Of a stretch of 64,000 nt of DNA, positions 51,792-61,222 are shown piece by piece; within the stretch, counting starts at the first letter, position 1, and each line of letters begins with the position of its first letter. The DNA is from Desulfofarcimen acetoxidans DSM 771 (lineage in GTDB: Bacteria; Bacillota; Desulfotomaculia; Desulfotomaculales; Desulfofarciminaceae): positions 1,488,001 to 1,552,000 of the forward strand of contig NC_013216.1 in NCBI RefSeq assembly GCF_000024205.1, in the 5' to 3' direction. The notes beneath the pieces are model-generated. The model saw only the letters and a list, made by a program, of their open reading frames with translations, searched no databases and had not been told where the DNA came from. The translations under genes and the position numbers were made by a program.

Positions 51792-52055
51792 ATGAAAAAG
51801 CTCTTTAATAGAATCGTCAACAAGGTAAACGACATGATCACAAAGATGACCGTCAAAGCCACGGGGATGTTCATGAGGTCGAGGGTTATCCTCAGCTCCC
51901 AGCGCGGGGAGGGTTTCGTGGACACCGCCATAAAAATACTGATGGCCGTCGTCATCGGCGCACTCATTCTTGGCGGCCTCTACGCCCTGTTCGGTGAAAC
52001 GATCCTGCCGACGCTCAAACAGCGCATCCAGGATATGTTTAACTATGGGGGCTAA
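51792..52055 (+). CDS. pilin-like small membrane protein (DUF6133 type)
   Basis: The protein has 87 residues. A basic N-terminal part (KKLFNRIVNKV) is followed by SSQRGEGFVDTAIKILMAVVIGALILGGLYALF, where the class III prepilin-like RGEGF precedes a hydrophobic helix. This fits a Flp/Tad-type major pilin processed by the peptidase encoded next. The gene overlaps the peptidase gene by 11 bases. Confidence 0.8.
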   Translation: MKKLFNRIVNKVNDMITKMTVKATGMFMRSRVILSSQRGEGFVDTAIKILMAVVIGALILGGLYALFGETILPTLKQRIQDMFNYGG

Positions 52056-52488
52056 CCTGGACGCTTTGTCCCATCTGGCGCCATATGTGCAGGGCGGCTT
52101 TTTTGTCGCCCTGCTCCTGGCGGCCTCAGTCTCCGATATCCGAATGAAAATCATACCCGACGGCGTCTGCCTTGGAGTCGCCCTGACCGGAATGCTCACC
52201 TTTGAACCGGTGAAGCTGGCCGGTATTCTCGCTGCCGCGCTTTTCCTGATTACCGCCCTTTTATTTGGCGGTATGGACGGCGGGGATATCAAGCTCATGG
52301 CGGCTTCAGGGCTGGTGCTGGGTTTTAGCAAAAGCATGGCCGCCACGGTCATCGGCTTAACCGCCCTGCTGGTATTCCACGGGGGCAACCATATAATCCA
52401 AAAGCTGCGCGGGAGGACTGCCGGGAAGGCATATCCTCTCGCGCCTTTTCTTTCCCTCGGCTGCATTGCGGCCTACTTCATATTTTAA
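52045..52488 (+). CDS. prepilin peptidase (A24, CpaA/TadV type)
   Basis: This 147-residue membrane protein has the two catalytic aspartates of A24 peptidases in AASVSDIRMKIIPD and GGMDGGDIKLMAASGL (GxGD-like). It has about five hydrophobic helices and no N-terminal methylase domain, as in TadV/CpaA. It should cut the leader of the pilin-like proteins in this cluster. The ATG lies inside the end of the upstream gene. Confidence 0.88.
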   Translation: MGANLDALSHLAPYVQGGFFVALLLAASVSDIRMKIIPDGVCLGVALTGMLTFEPVKLAGILAAALFLITALLFGGMDGGDIKLMAASGLVLGFSKSMAATVIGLTALLVFHGGNHIIQKLRGRTAGKAYPLAPFLSLGCIAAYFIF

Positions 52489-52501
52489 GGAGGAACACCC
52501 T

Positions 52502-53362
52502 ATGAGCTTTCTGAAAAACCGCACGGTGCTGGGAGTAATCTGCATTGTGCTGGCATTAATAATCTGTTTCGGGCTGACCCCGCTCTTTAACCAAAGTGTC
52601 TCGCAAAAGGCGCAGATCATCCGTGTTGTCAAGGACATCAAGGCCGGCGACGCCATCACCAAGGATATGGTTCAGACCGTGGAGGTCGGCGGATATAACC
52701 TGCCGGAGGATGTGATAAAGCAGCAGGAAGCCGCGCTCGGCAAGTACGCCGTTGCGGATCTTTCGCCCGGCGACTATATCCTCACAGCCAAGCTGTCGGA
52801 CACTCCGGCATCGGAGAATGCCTATCTATACAACCTGAACGGCGATAAGCAGGCCATATCCGTCAGCATTAAAAACTTTGCCGGAGGCTTGTCAGGCAAG
52901 CTGATCTCCGGCGACATTGTATCGGTAATCGCGCCGGACTATAAAAAGCAGGGCATGACCGTAATACCTCCGGAGCTGACATATGTTGAGGTCATCGGCG
53001 TAACCGCCAGCACAGGCTACGATACCGATCAGCAGGACACCGGCACAGACTCATCCGCAAAGGATGACAGTGAAAAGCAGCTCCCCGCTACCGTTACCCT
53101 GCTGGTCTCACCGGAACAGTCCAAAATCCTCGCGGAGTTGGAATCGGACGGTAAGCTCCATCTGTCTCTCGTTTACAGAGGCTCCAAGGAGAGCGCCGCC
53201 AAATTTACCGAGCTTCAGGACAAGGTGATTGAAGCCCTGTACCCGAAGCCCACGGCACAGGTGTCCTCACAAACAGGACAAGCACCCATTCAGGAAACGA
53301 CGGTCCCTTCGGCGACACTAGCTGTACCTGAAAATCCCGTACAGGAAGCCGGGGGTGAATAA
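52502..53362 (+). CDS. cpaB: CpaB/RcpC-type pilus assembly protein
   Basis: This 286-residue protein has an N-terminal anchor helix (VLGVICIVLALIICFGLTPL), then a SAF domain (VVKDIKAGDAITKDMVQTVEVG, YAVADLSPGDYILTAKLS) and a CpaB-type C-terminal part (LVSPEQSKILAELESDGKLHLSL). CpaB acts at the periphery of Tad pili. GGAGG at 52489 sets the start. It is followed directly by the ATPase genes. Confidence 0.88.
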   Translation: MSFLKNRTVLGVICIVLALIICFGLTPLFNQSVSQKAQIIRVVKDIKAGDAITKDMVQTVEVGGYNLPEDVIKQQEAALGKYAVADLSPGDYILTAKLSDTPASENAYLYNLNGDKQAISVSIKNFAGGLSGKLISGDIVSVIAPDYKKQGMTVIPPELTYVEVIGVTASTGYDTDQQDTGTDSSAKDDSEKQLPATVTLLVSPEQSKILAELESDGKLHLSLVYRGSKESAAKFTELQDKVIEALYPKPTAQVSSQTGQAPIQETTVPSATLAVPENPVQEAGGE

Positions 53363-53363
53363 G

Positions 53364-54176
53364 ATGCTCAATTTCATGAAGGGGAGCGTCTTCTCCCGCA
53401 AGCAGGCTGAGCCTGTGCCGGAGGAACCGGTGCAGGACGTGCAGGTGCTGGCGGTATGGGGTAGCTCCGGCAGCGGCAAGACCACTGTTAGTGTGCGTCT
53501 CGCCAAATATCTGGCGGATCAGAAGAAGAACGTGGCCCTGCTGCTGTGCGACATGACCACGCCCATGCTACCCTGTATCTGTCCGCCCGGCGACCTGGAA
53601 TGTGAGCGGTCCCTCGGCAGTATCCTTGCCGCCACCCATGTGACGGATCTGCTCATCAAGCAGAACTGCGTCACCAATAAGAAACTGGATTACCTGACTA
53701 TCATCGGCATGCTCAAGGGTGAAAATGTGTTCACCTATCCGCCGTATTCTCAGGAACTGGCAGCCGAGCTGATCGACCGTCTGCGGGATGTCGCGCCGTA
53801 CATCATCGTCGACTGCGGCAGCGCCATCGCTCATGACATCCTATCGGCGGTATCCCTGCTGGAGGCTGATTCTGTTCTCCGACTGGTTAACTGCGACCTG
53901 AAATCCGTCAGCTACCTGTCCAGCCAGCTCCCGCTCCTGAAGGATCAAAAATGGGACGCCGACAAGCAGTACAGGGTGGCCTCCAATATCAAGATAAATC
54001 AGGCCGGAGAGCATATAGAGTCGGTCTTGGGCAATGCCGCCTTCAAGCTTCCCCATTCGGATGAGCTGGAAAATCTGGCTCTTGCGGGGAACCTGCTGGG
54101 AGAGCTGACGCTCAAGGACAGCCGCGGCTTCCGCAAGGAAATCGCCCGGCTCGCAAAGGAGGTGTTCGGCGTATGA
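53364..54176 (+). CDS. TadZ/CpaE-like P-loop ATPase
   Basis: The protein has 270 residues. It has the ParA/MinD-like Walker A VWGSSGSGKTTVSVRL near residue 30, followed by strand LLLCDMTTPM and YIIVDCGSAIAH. In Tad systems TadZ localises the pilus apparatus to the membrane or pole. The receiver-like N-terminal domain of many TadZ proteins is missing here. It overlaps the TadA gene by 4 bases. Confidence 0.87.
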   Translation: MLNFMKGSVFSRKQAEPVPEEPVQDVQVLAVWGSSGSGKTTVSVRLAKYLADQKKNVALLLCDMTTPMLPCICPPGDLECERSLGSILAATHVTDLLIKQNCVTNKKLDYLTIIGMLKGENVFTYPPYSQELAAELIDRLRDVAPYIIVDCGSAIAHDILSAVSLLEADSVLRLVNCDLKSVSYLSSQLPLLKDQKWDADKQYRVASNIKINQAGEHIESVLGNAAFKLPHSDELENLALAGNLLGELTLKDSRGFRKEIARLAKEVFGV

Positions 54177-55597
54177 GCAGAAAGAATCACAGGAAGGCCG
54201 TAATTATACCACCCATGACAGCCGACAGACCGCACAGCGTCACCATGACAGGCAATCAGGGCCTGTTTTTTTCATCCGATGGTGCCGCCAGGGATTTCAA
54301 CTCTGTGTTACACGAGGTACAAGAGCATATCTCAAGCAAATATGCCGTGCTGATTACCGACGGCGGCACGGAGGAAGTCAAGGCGCAGATCAAGAGATAC
54401 ATCACTAAATATGTTCAGGATTACCGCATTACTGTTATGGGCATGACGCAGGAGCAACTGGTGGATGCCCTATACACCGAAATGGCAGAGTTTTCATTCC
54501 TGACAAAATACGTCTTCGGAGCTGGTATTGAAGAAATAGATGTCAATGCCTGGAACGACATCGAGGTGCAATATAGCAGCGGAGTCACCAAAAAGCTGGA
54601 CGAGCGTTTTGACAGCCCCGAACATGCCATCAACGTGGTACGGCGTATGCTTCATGTGTCCGGCATGGTACTTGATAATGCAAGCCCTGCCATCCTGGGG
54701 CATCTCTCCAAAAATATTCGTATTGCCGTACTTAAAACCCCGCTGGTGGACGAGGATGTAGGGGTATCCGCTTCCATCCGTATCGTGAATCCCCAATCCA
54801 TGCAAAAAGAGGACTTCATCCGCGGCGGAACCGCTACCGGAGCGATGCTGGACTTTCTGGCCGAGTGCCTCAGATACGGTATTTCCGTCTGTGTGGCGGG
54901 GGCCACCAGCTCCGGCAAGACCACTTTAGCGGGATGGCTTCTGACTACCATACCGGACAGCAAGAGAATATTCACCATCGAAAACGGAAGCCGCGAGCTG
55001 GCATTGGTGCGCCAGAAGGATGGTAAGGTGTGCAACAGCGTCATCCATACCCTGACCCGCATGAGTGAAAACGAGAAACAGAATATCGATCAGGACATCC
55101 TGCTGGATATGGCTCTGCGCTTTAACCCCGAAATCATCTGTGTGGGCGAGATGCGCGGACCGGAAGCCTATGCCGCGCAGGAGTCAGCCAGAACCGGCCA
55201 TACGGTGCTGACCACCATCCACTCCAACAGCTGCGAGGCTACATGGCGTCGAATGGTCACCCTTTGTAAAAGGAAATATGACATGGCGGACAACACGCTC
55301 ATGGATCTGGTGACAGAGGCGTTCCCCATTGTGGTCTTCTCCAAGCAGCTGGAGAACAAGCAGAGAAGGCTGATGGAAATCATGGAATGCGAGATCCTGC
55401 TGGACGGCACCAGAAACTATCGCAGCCTGTTCCAGTTCCAAATTACAGAGAACCGTGTGGAGGATGGAAAATTCATCATAAACGGCTGCCACAGCACGCT
55501 GCAGGGAATCTCGCCAAGCCTTCAAAAGAGATTCCTTGAAAACGGCATGCCCCAGGATACCCTGAAACAAATCCTTGCGGCGGGAGGTGCTGCCTGA
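54173..55597 (+). CDS. tadA: TadA/CpaF-type secretion ATPase
   Basis: This 474-residue hexameric ATPase has Walker A VAGATSSGKTTLAGW near 243, the Asp box (FTIENGSRELAL), the Walker B region EIICVGEMRGPEAYAA and the His box GHTVLTTIHSNS. The N-terminal domain has FGAGIEEIDVNAWNDIEV, typical of CpaF. It powers pilus assembly. It is coupled to its neighbours by 4- and 1-base overlaps. Confidence 0.94.
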   Translation: MSRKNHRKAVIIPPMTADRPHSVTMTGNQGLFFSSDGAARDFNSVLHEVQEHISSKYAVLITDGGTEEVKAQIKRYITKYVQDYRITVMGMTQEQLVDALYTEMAEFSFLTKYVFGAGIEEIDVNAWNDIEVQYSSGVTKKLDERFDSPEHAINVVRRMLHVSGMVLDNASPAILGHLSKNIRIAVLKTPLVDEDVGVSASIRIVNPQSMQKEDFIRGGTATGAMLDFLAECLRYGISVCVAGATSSGKTTLAGWLLTTIPDSKRIFTIENGSRELALVRQKDGKVCNSVIHTLTRMSENEKQNIDQDILLDMALRFNPEIICVGEMRGPEAYAAQESARTGHTVLTTIHSNSCEATWRRMVTLCKRKYDMADNTLMDLVTEAFPIVVFSKQLENKQRRLMEIMECEILLDGTRNYRSLFQFQITENRVEDGKFIINGCHSTLQGISPSLQKRFLENGMPQDTLKQILAAGGAA

Positions 55598-56526
55598 TGA
55601 TGACAATCCTGTTAATTGCCTGTGCCGGTTTCATTGTCGGCGCTTTTCTTTTGCTCGGACTCTCCCCGTTGGAGTTTACCAACGGGCTGTTCGGGTTTCT
55701 GACCCGTAAAAACAAAAGCATCAAGGCGGAAATCAATGAAATCGCCCGGCGCAAAAAGCCATCCTTCCTTCGCAGGGAAATCACCGAGGTGCAGGAGATA
55801 CTCGCCATCACCGGACGAAGCTCCCGCTTCTCCGTGATCTGCGCGGCATCGCTGGCGTTCCTCGCAATAGGAGCCAGCCTTGCCATCCTTATCGGCAACG
55901 TGTTTCTTGTACCCGTGACGGCGGTAGGCATGATGTTCATCCCTTTTTGGTATATCAGGCTGACAGCCACGCATTACAAGAAGAACATCGCGTCCGAGTT
56001 GGAAACGGCGCTCTCCATCATCACCACGGCTTACTTGAGAAGTGAGGATATTTTGACGGCTGTGGAGGAAAGCATCCAGTACCTGAACCCGCCCGTGCGA
56101 AGTGTGTTCGCCGGATTCCTGGCGCAGGTTAAGCTCATCGACCCCGATCTGGACAAGGCGCTCCATGACATGAAGCCGAAAATCGACAACGACGTGTTCC
56201 ATGAGTGGTGCGATGCCATCGCCGCCTGCCAGCATGACCGAAGCCTAAAAACCACGCTGACTCCCATTGTCAGCAAGCTCTCAGACATGCGCATCGTGAA
56301 CGCCGAGCTGGAATACCTGGTGTTTGAACCCCGCAAGGAATTCATCGTCATGGCTCTGCTGGTGGTTGGCAATGTGCCGATTATGTACATGCTCAACAAG
56401 GACTGGTACCATACTTTGATGCACACAGCGGTGGGGCAGATTATCCTCGCAGTCTGCGCTGCGGCGATATTTATCTCCACAGCCTTTGTCATCAGGCTGA
56501 CCAAGCCCATTGAGTACAGGAGGTGA
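55597..56526 (+). CDS. tadB: TadB-type inner membrane platform protein
   Basis: This 309-residue protein has hydrophobic helices at the N-terminus, near 85-125 and at the C-terminus (PIMYMLNKDWYHTL between them). The cytoplasmic GspF-type domain has ELETALSIITTAYLRSEDIL and DLDKALHDMKPKIDNDVFHEW. It forms the platform for pilus extension together with TadC. Confidence 0.88.
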   Translation: MMTILLIACAGFIVGAFLLLGLSPLEFTNGLFGFLTRKNKSIKAEINEIARRKKPSFLRREITEVQEILAITGRSSRFSVICAASLAFLAIGASLAILIGNVFLVPVTAVGMMFIPFWYIRLTATHYKKNIASELETALSIITTAYLRSEDILTAVEESIQYLNPPVRSVFAGFLAQVKLIDPDLDKALHDMKPKIDNDVFHEWCDAIAACQHDRSLKTTLTPIVSKLSDMRIVNAELEYLVFEPRKEFIVMALLVVGNVPIMYMLNKDWYHTLMHTAVGQIILAVCAAAIFISTAFVIRLTKPIEYRR

Positions 56527-56534
56527 CGGAAAGG

Positions 56535-57404
56535 ATGACACAGCTGTTTTTTACCGGGATACTCCTTGCCGCGGGTCTGTACTTCATGCTGGCGAGTCTC
56601 TTAAAGTTGCCCTCCATGGGCGCGGCCAAGGCTATGCTGAACGCCGGAAGGAAGAATAAAAAAGCCGCCAAAACGCTGGAGGTCTGGCTCATGTCGGGAG
56701 CGGTCAAGCTCTCGAAGCACATCCGGATGGACGAGTACAAGCGCAGCCGTATGGCGAATATTCTGAAAGCGTCCGGCATTGGCATGACGCCGGAGGTCTA
56801 TTCGGCCTATGCCATTACAAAGGCCGGAGCTATTCTGCTGGGCTTGATACCCTGCCTGCTCCTGCTTCCGCTGCTCTCGCCGGTGCTGGTCATTCTCGCC
56901 GTCCTGGCGTATTTCAAGGAAACCCGCAAGGCCGATGAGCGGCTCAAGGAAAAACGGGAGCAGATCGAGGGCGAGCTGCCAAGGTTTGTCTCCACCATAG
57001 AGCAGACCCTGAAGGCCAGCCGCGACGTGTTGGCAATGATGGAGAACTATAAGAAAAACGCCGGTCCCGCCTTTGCTGGTGAGCTGGATGTGCTGACGGC
57101 CGACATGCGCTCCTCCAGCTATGAGGCGGCGTTGACCCGGTTCGAGGCAAGGCTCAATTCGCCCATGCTCTCCGACGTGGTCAGAGGACTTATCGGCGTC
57201 CTGCGCGGCGACGACAGTGCCGTGTATTTTCAGATGCTGGCCCACGATTTCAAAGCGCTAGAGCTTCAGCGGCTCAAAGGACAGGCACAGAAGATCCCGC
57301 CGAAGATCAGGATTTTCTCGTTTATCATGCTGATGTGCTTCCTGCTCACCTACATGGCGATCATCGCCATGCAGATTCTAAGCTCGCTCGGCACAATGTT
57401 TTAG
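56535..57404 (+). CDS. tadC: TadC-type inner membrane platform protein
   Basis: This 289-residue paralogue of TadB has the GspF domain ELPRFVSTIEQTLKASRDVLAMM. Helices lie at the N-terminus, near 95-135 and at the C-terminus (IFSFIMLMCFLLTYMAIIAMQIL). AGGAGG at the end of tadB suits the ATG at 56535 better than the overlapping GTG at 56523. Confidence 0.88.
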   Translation: MTQLFFTGILLAAGLYFMLASLLKLPSMGAAKAMLNAGRKNKKAAKTLEVWLMSGAVKLSKHIRMDEYKRSRMANILKASGIGMTPEVYSAYAITKAGAILLGLIPCLLLLPLLSPVLVILAVLAYFKETRKADERLKEKREQIEGELPRFVSTIEQTLKASRDVLAMMENYKKNAGPAFAGELDVLTADMRSSSYEAALTRFEARLNSPMLSDVVRGLIGVLRGDDSAVYFQMLAHDFKALELQRLKGQAQKIPPKIRIFSFIMLMCFLLTYMAIIAMQILSSLGTMF

Positions 57405-57423
57405 AGGGAGGTGTGAACGCGAA

Positions 57424-57798
57424 ATGGAGAAAAAAGATATTAATATGGAGCTTTCGGAAAAGCTCGAAGCGAACTATATCTCCTTCATGAAGGAGTGGAT
57501 AAAGCTGGAGCCGCTTCAGCTCATCGAAAAAGCGGAGGAAATCGCCGCTACCAAGCTGGTGTATGAGGAACTGAAAAACGGCGGGTATGATGCGGAACAT
57601 CTGGAATACCTGCTCCGCTTCAAAAACCCGCTGGAGGTAGCGAGGGATAAATGGATCGAAGAAAACGGATCGAAGATGGTGCATGACGAGGATATGGATC
57701 ACGCGCTCTGGTCGATTGCCGACAAGCAGGACGCCGAGTTGGACTACGAGCTGGACGAAGCCTGCCTCCCGCCCGAACAGGGGGTGCGGATGTGCTGA
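57424..57798 (+). CDS. DUF3848-type ICE protein
   Basis: This 124-residue acidic helical protein (MKEWIKLEPLQLIEKAEEIAATKLVYEEL) resembles DUF3848-type proteins common in clostridial ICEs. It sits inside the pilus operon, between TadC and the pseudopilins, with GGGAGGTG before the ATG. Function unknown. Confidence 0.7.
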   Translation: MEKKDINMELSEKLEANYISFMKEWIKLEPLQLIEKAEEIAATKLVYEELKNGGYDAEHLEYLLRFKNPLEVARDKWIEENGSKMVHDEDMDHALWSIADKQDAELDYELDEACLPPEQGVRMC

Positions 57799-58187
57799 AG
57801 CTACTCAAAAGCAAGCGCGGCGAGGGATATATTGACGTGGCGGTGCTGGTTCTGTGCGTGATGCTGGTCATCGCCCTTGCCGTGAGCGTCCTTCCTGTGT
57901 TCGTTACAAAAAACAAGCTGGACACCTACGCCACAGAGCTTTGTCGTGAGGCGGAGATAGCCGGGCGCGTCGGCAGCGAAACCACCCTGCGGGCACAGGT
58001 TCTCACGGAAAAAACAGGGCTTTCACCGAATGTCTCATGGTCGAAAACCGGAAGGCTCCAGCTCAACGAGGAATTCACTGTGACCGTCATCGTCCAGACC
58101 GACCTCGGTATATTCGGCGGCTTCGGGAGCTTCCCTGTCACCCTGAAAGCCGAGGCCAGCGGCAAGAGCGAGGTGTATTGGAAATGA
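57792..58187 (+). CDS. TadE-like pseudopilin (DUF4320 type)
   Basis: The protein has 131 residues and starts at GTG. SKRGEGYIDVAVLVLCVMLVIALAVSVLPVF has the same RGEG(F/Y) processing-site-plus-helix layout as the pilin-like protein at 51792. The C-terminal 80 residues form a beta-rich periplasmic-type domain. This fits a minor pilin cut by the A24 peptidase. Confidence 0.83.
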   Translation: MLKLLKSKRGEGYIDVAVLVLCVMLVIALAVSVLPVFVTKNKLDTYATELCREAEIAGRVGSETTLRAQVLTEKTGLSPNVSWSKTGRLQLNEEFTVTVIVQTDLGIFGGFGSFPVTLKAEASGKSEVYWK

Positions 58188-58735
58188 TTTTTGGCAAAAT
58201 TTGTGATATACTGAAAAACAAAAGAGGCTCGTCCTTTCCGCTTGTGGTTGCCATTACCCTCGCGCTCGTGATTGTATTCTGCGGCGTCTCCGAGTCCATA
58301 CGGCTGATGATCATCGCCCAGGGCGTTCGGGACGCCGTGCAGTCCGCTGTTATTTCTACAATAAACGACAACTACGGCAACGTGTATCATGGTGTGCGGG
58401 AAGGCTACAGCGGTGCGTATCAGCCCAGCGCCGCGGACTTTCAAGAAAATCTGGATTATGGCGATATATATGGTAGATTGGACCAGCTGATGGGACTCCG
58501 GCAGGAAAACGGCTATCATGTGAAGTATTCCGGTGATGGCATTGAGTTTCGGGTGTCCGGACTCTCTGTCGACCTTGACAACATGCCCCTAGCCCCTGCA
58601 AATCCCGATAACTCAAAGGGCTTACTGGCCGACGCAGCCATAAAACTGGAGGTTCCGGTGTCCTTTGGAGGAAATAGCCTGCCGCCCATGACGATAAATC
58701 TCAGGGTGCAGGCCAAATATATGCCGATATTTTAG
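58184..58735 (+). CDS. TadE/TadG-like pseudopilin
   Basis: The protein has 183 residues. KNKRGSSFPLVVAITLALVIVFCGVSE shows a TadE/G-type N-terminus (RGSSF where the previous genes have RGEG), one hydrophobic helix and an extracellular domain. It overlaps the DUF4320-type gene by 4 bases. It is likely a minor pilin. It is the last gene of the Tad block. Confidence 0.8.
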   Translation: MIFGKICDILKNKRGSSFPLVVAITLALVIVFCGVSESIRLMIIAQGVRDAVQSAVISTINDNYGNVYHGVREGYSGAYQPSAADFQENLDYGDIYGRLDQLMGLRQENGYHVKYSGDGIEFRVSGLSVDLDNMPLAPANPDNSKGLLADAAIKLEVPVSFGGNSLPPMTINLRVQAKYMPIF

Positions 58736-58829
58736 CTGTTTGCGGATTGGCGATAGACTTCCGGAAATTTTTGTAGTATGGTGTGTCATTGAAAAGATAC
58801 ATCGACTTTTTTCAAAGGAGGTATTTTAA

Positions 58830-59369
58830 ATGAAACTGACAGACAAAGCAAAAAAACGCCTGACCATCGCCGGACTCGGCATGGTGTGTGTCGTTCTTGT
58901 CATAGCTGTAGCCTCGCGGTTTACGCCGGAGGCCCCCAAGGAAGTATCCGTCCAGCCTTCAGGCACGGTATCTGACGAAGTAAATCCCAATACCCCGGTC
59001 ACGGAGCCGACACCGGCTCCGGTGGTAAACCTGCCGCCCATCGATCAGGATAAGGCTTCCGCGCCGCCCGCGGACACCGGAGATTCTACCGGAACCGAGC
59101 AGAGCATACAGGCGGAAGTCGCCAGGCCCACCGAACCACCAAAAGAAGTTCTGACCGATTCGTCCAAAACACCGGACGGTCAGGAAGTGGGCGAAGATAA
59201 AAAGCCGGCGAATCCCGCATCAGCTGACGCGCCAAAATCCGGCGATAAGAAGGACGGGAAAATCTATGTCCCCGGCTTCGGCTGGATTGAAGATAACGGC
59301 GGCGGAGTACAGCAAAACGACGTTGGCTCTGACGGTGATATTAACAAGCAAGTCGGAAATATGGATTAA
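58830..59369 (+). CDS. membrane-anchored Pro-rich protein (DUF6550 type)
   Basis: This 179-residue protein has an N-terminal anchor (LTIAGLGMVCVVLVIAVASRF), a long Pro/Thr/Glu linker and a conserved end KIYVPGFGWIEDNGGG. This matches a family known from clostridial ICEs. It probably spans the cell wall as part of the transfer apparatus. AAAGGAGG precedes the ATG. Confidence 0.78.
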   Translation: MKLTDKAKKRLTIAGLGMVCVVLVIAVASRFTPEAPKEVSVQPSGTVSDEVNPNTPVTEPTPAPVVNLPPIDQDKASAPPADTGDSTGTEQSIQAEVARPTEPPKEVLTDSSKTPDGQEVGEDKKPANPASADAPKSGDKKDGKIYVPGFGWIEDNGGGVQQNDVGSDGDINKQVGNMD

Positions 59370-59390
59370 AAAACAACTCATATAGAGCAG

Positions 59391-59417
59391 AAAGCACCGA
59401 GCAATCGGTGCTTTTTT
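59391..59417 (+). terminator. intrinsic terminator
   Basis: AAAGCACCGA-GCAA-TCGGTGCTTTTTT hairpin with T-run. Confidence 0.8.
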
Positions 59418-59437
59418 GCTGTTCATGGAGGTATTGT

Positions 59438-61135
59438 ATGAAAAGACGTCTCAACATTATTCTTGTGTTTGTTCTGCTGATCTCCATGCTTTTGCCTGTT
59501 ACAGCCCTTGCCACCGATGGTGAGGGCAACATAGACAACGGCGGCGGCGGAATGGGCAGCGGGACCAATGAAAATTACTGGAATGGCGGTGATGAGGGCG
59601 TAAGAGTCACAGTGATTCGTGCCAGCGACAGATCACCTGTTACCGTACCTGTTGATTTCTCGAACAGGATGCCATCAATAGCCGTACATTTTGGAAAGGT
59701 ATCAAAAATATCATATACAGTGGGCAGAAGCTTGTCTCCTGTTACGACAACGTATGTTTGTGAAAAGCCGGATATTGCTATGCCGAGAATAATAAGTACA
59801 AGCAGCGGACAGGCCAGTATCGATCAGATAAAACAATACTTCTGCTCAGAGTATATGGTCATGACGGTTGCTCAGATTACAGGCATGAACTACGACATTT
59901 TAACCAACGGCGAATATAAGCTCCTGCTGGAACCAATCGCCTACATGACTTTTCAGGGTGTGAAAATGGCGATGACCGCGACCGAAGCCGCACTCTACGA
60001 CCAACAGCTGAACGGCGGCCTGCGGAGCAAGATGGTCTCACTCAGCCATAAGAATCTGCCCTTGGCAATGTTTCTTGAAACGCCTGATCTCGGCTACCCG
60101 GCATGGGGCGGCTCAACGACCACGGCCGCGTCGAACACAGACATTCTCTCATCCCTCGGCCTCGGTATTGTGCGTTTCAACGAAGCGGAGCCGGAGCCTC
60201 CGGAGGTAACGGCGGCTGACTACGAGTACAGGATTGATACGGAGGTTGTCACATCGGTAACTGTTCGCGGAGGCCAGGCAGATCCCGACCGTCCTGTCGC
60301 GGTCCGCTTCACAATTGGAGGCCAGACATATAATGTCGGCAGCATATACTACCCGGCAGGCGACAGCCAACTGGTATGGGTGCGCTGGAGGACACCGTCC
60401 ACCCCGCAGACCATGACCATTCATGTGTCAGTATCGGGCGGAGGCTCCGCAAGTCAGGGGACCATTACAGCGAGGATCGTGGATCTCTCCGGAAACGAAC
60501 CGCCCAATCCGGTGGCCGATGACCGGAATAATTCCTACACGTTGGCCCCGATACCCAACAAGGCACAGAAAACCTCTGCCTCCTGGGGCGTATGGCGTCC
60601 ATGGTGGCATGCCCATTGGGTATGGATTTCTACAGGTGAAGATAGCGGCTATTGGGAGGACGAGGGCTGGTGGGAGTTCGACTGGCTTTCATATAACGCC
60701 AGCCTTTCATCCTCCATGAATGTTGTACCGGACGCCAAAGCCCCGACCGCATCCGGAAACACTTTGAAAAGCGGATACGGCATCAATCAGTCTGTCACCG
60801 CCAATGTCAGCACCAACCAATCCTCGGCAGTTACCGATGCGCAGACAGCCGTCACATATTTCCCCGAATGGAGGTACGAAACGTATTGGCGGCAGCTGGA
60901 GCGCACGCAGTCCGGATACAGCTCCAAATTCGAGTTTAAGTCCAACAAATACTCAACCTACAAGCGCCGGACGCATTTCACCCCCATATGGTTCCCCGAT
61001 GGGAGCTATACACCGTATACCTGGCTCATCGACTGCTGGACTCCGGTCGGTATGCTTTCCATGAACCTCACCGACTCGGTGACCATCCGGGGCAGCCTTT
61101 GGGATGACTGGCACATTGCGCCAGTGAAACCGTAA
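59438..61135 (+). CDS. secreted ICE protein of unknown function
   Basis: This 565-residue protein starts MKRRLNIILVFVLLISMLLP and has a typical signal peptide with cleavage after ALA. Gly-rich segment NGGGGMGSG, then a mixed domain (YFCSEYMVMTVAQITGMNYD). A Pro-rich region with PEPPEVTAADYEY and Trp-rich WGVWRPWWHAHWVWIS follow. The C-terminal part is Ser/Thr/Tyr-rich. It is probably surface-exposed and part of the mating or adhesion apparatus. I cannot assign a family with confidence. Confidence 0.72.
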   Translation: MKRRLNIILVFVLLISMLLPVTALATDGEGNIDNGGGGMGSGTNENYWNGGDEGVRVTVIRASDRSPVTVPVDFSNRMPSIAVHFGKVSKISYTVGRSLSPVTTTYVCEKPDIAMPRIISTSSGQASIDQIKQYFCSEYMVMTVAQITGMNYDILTNGEYKLLLEPIAYMTFQGVKMAMTATEAALYDQQLNGGLRSKMVSLSHKNLPLAMFLETPDLGYPAWGGSTTTAASNTDILSSLGLGIVRFNEAEPEPPEVTAADYEYRIDTEVVTSVTVRGGQADPDRPVAVRFTIGGQTYNVGSIYYPAGDSQLVWVRWRTPSTPQTMTIHVSVSGGGSASQGTITARIVDLSGNEPPNPVADDRNNSYTLAPIPNKAQKTSASWGVWRPWWHAHWVWISTGEDSGYWEDEGWWEFDWLSYNASLSSSMNVVPDAKAPTASGNTLKSGYGINQSVTANVSTNQSSAVTDAQTAVTYFPEWRYETYWRQLERTQSGYSSKFEFKSNKYSTYKRRTHFTPIWFPDGSYTPYTWLIDCWTPVGMLSMNLTDSVTIRGSLWDDWHIAPVKP

Positions 61136-61154
61136 CCGGCAGAAAAAGAAATAC

Positions 61155-61187
61155 GACCGCAGGGCAAGAGCTTTGCGGTCTTTTTTT
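61155..61187 (+). terminator. intrinsic terminator
   Basis: GACCGCAGGGC / GCTTTGCGGTC hairpin followed by seven T. Confidence 0.8.
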
Positions 61188-61222
61188 ATGAAAAAATTAA
61201 GAAAAGAAAGGTGGTTATCCTC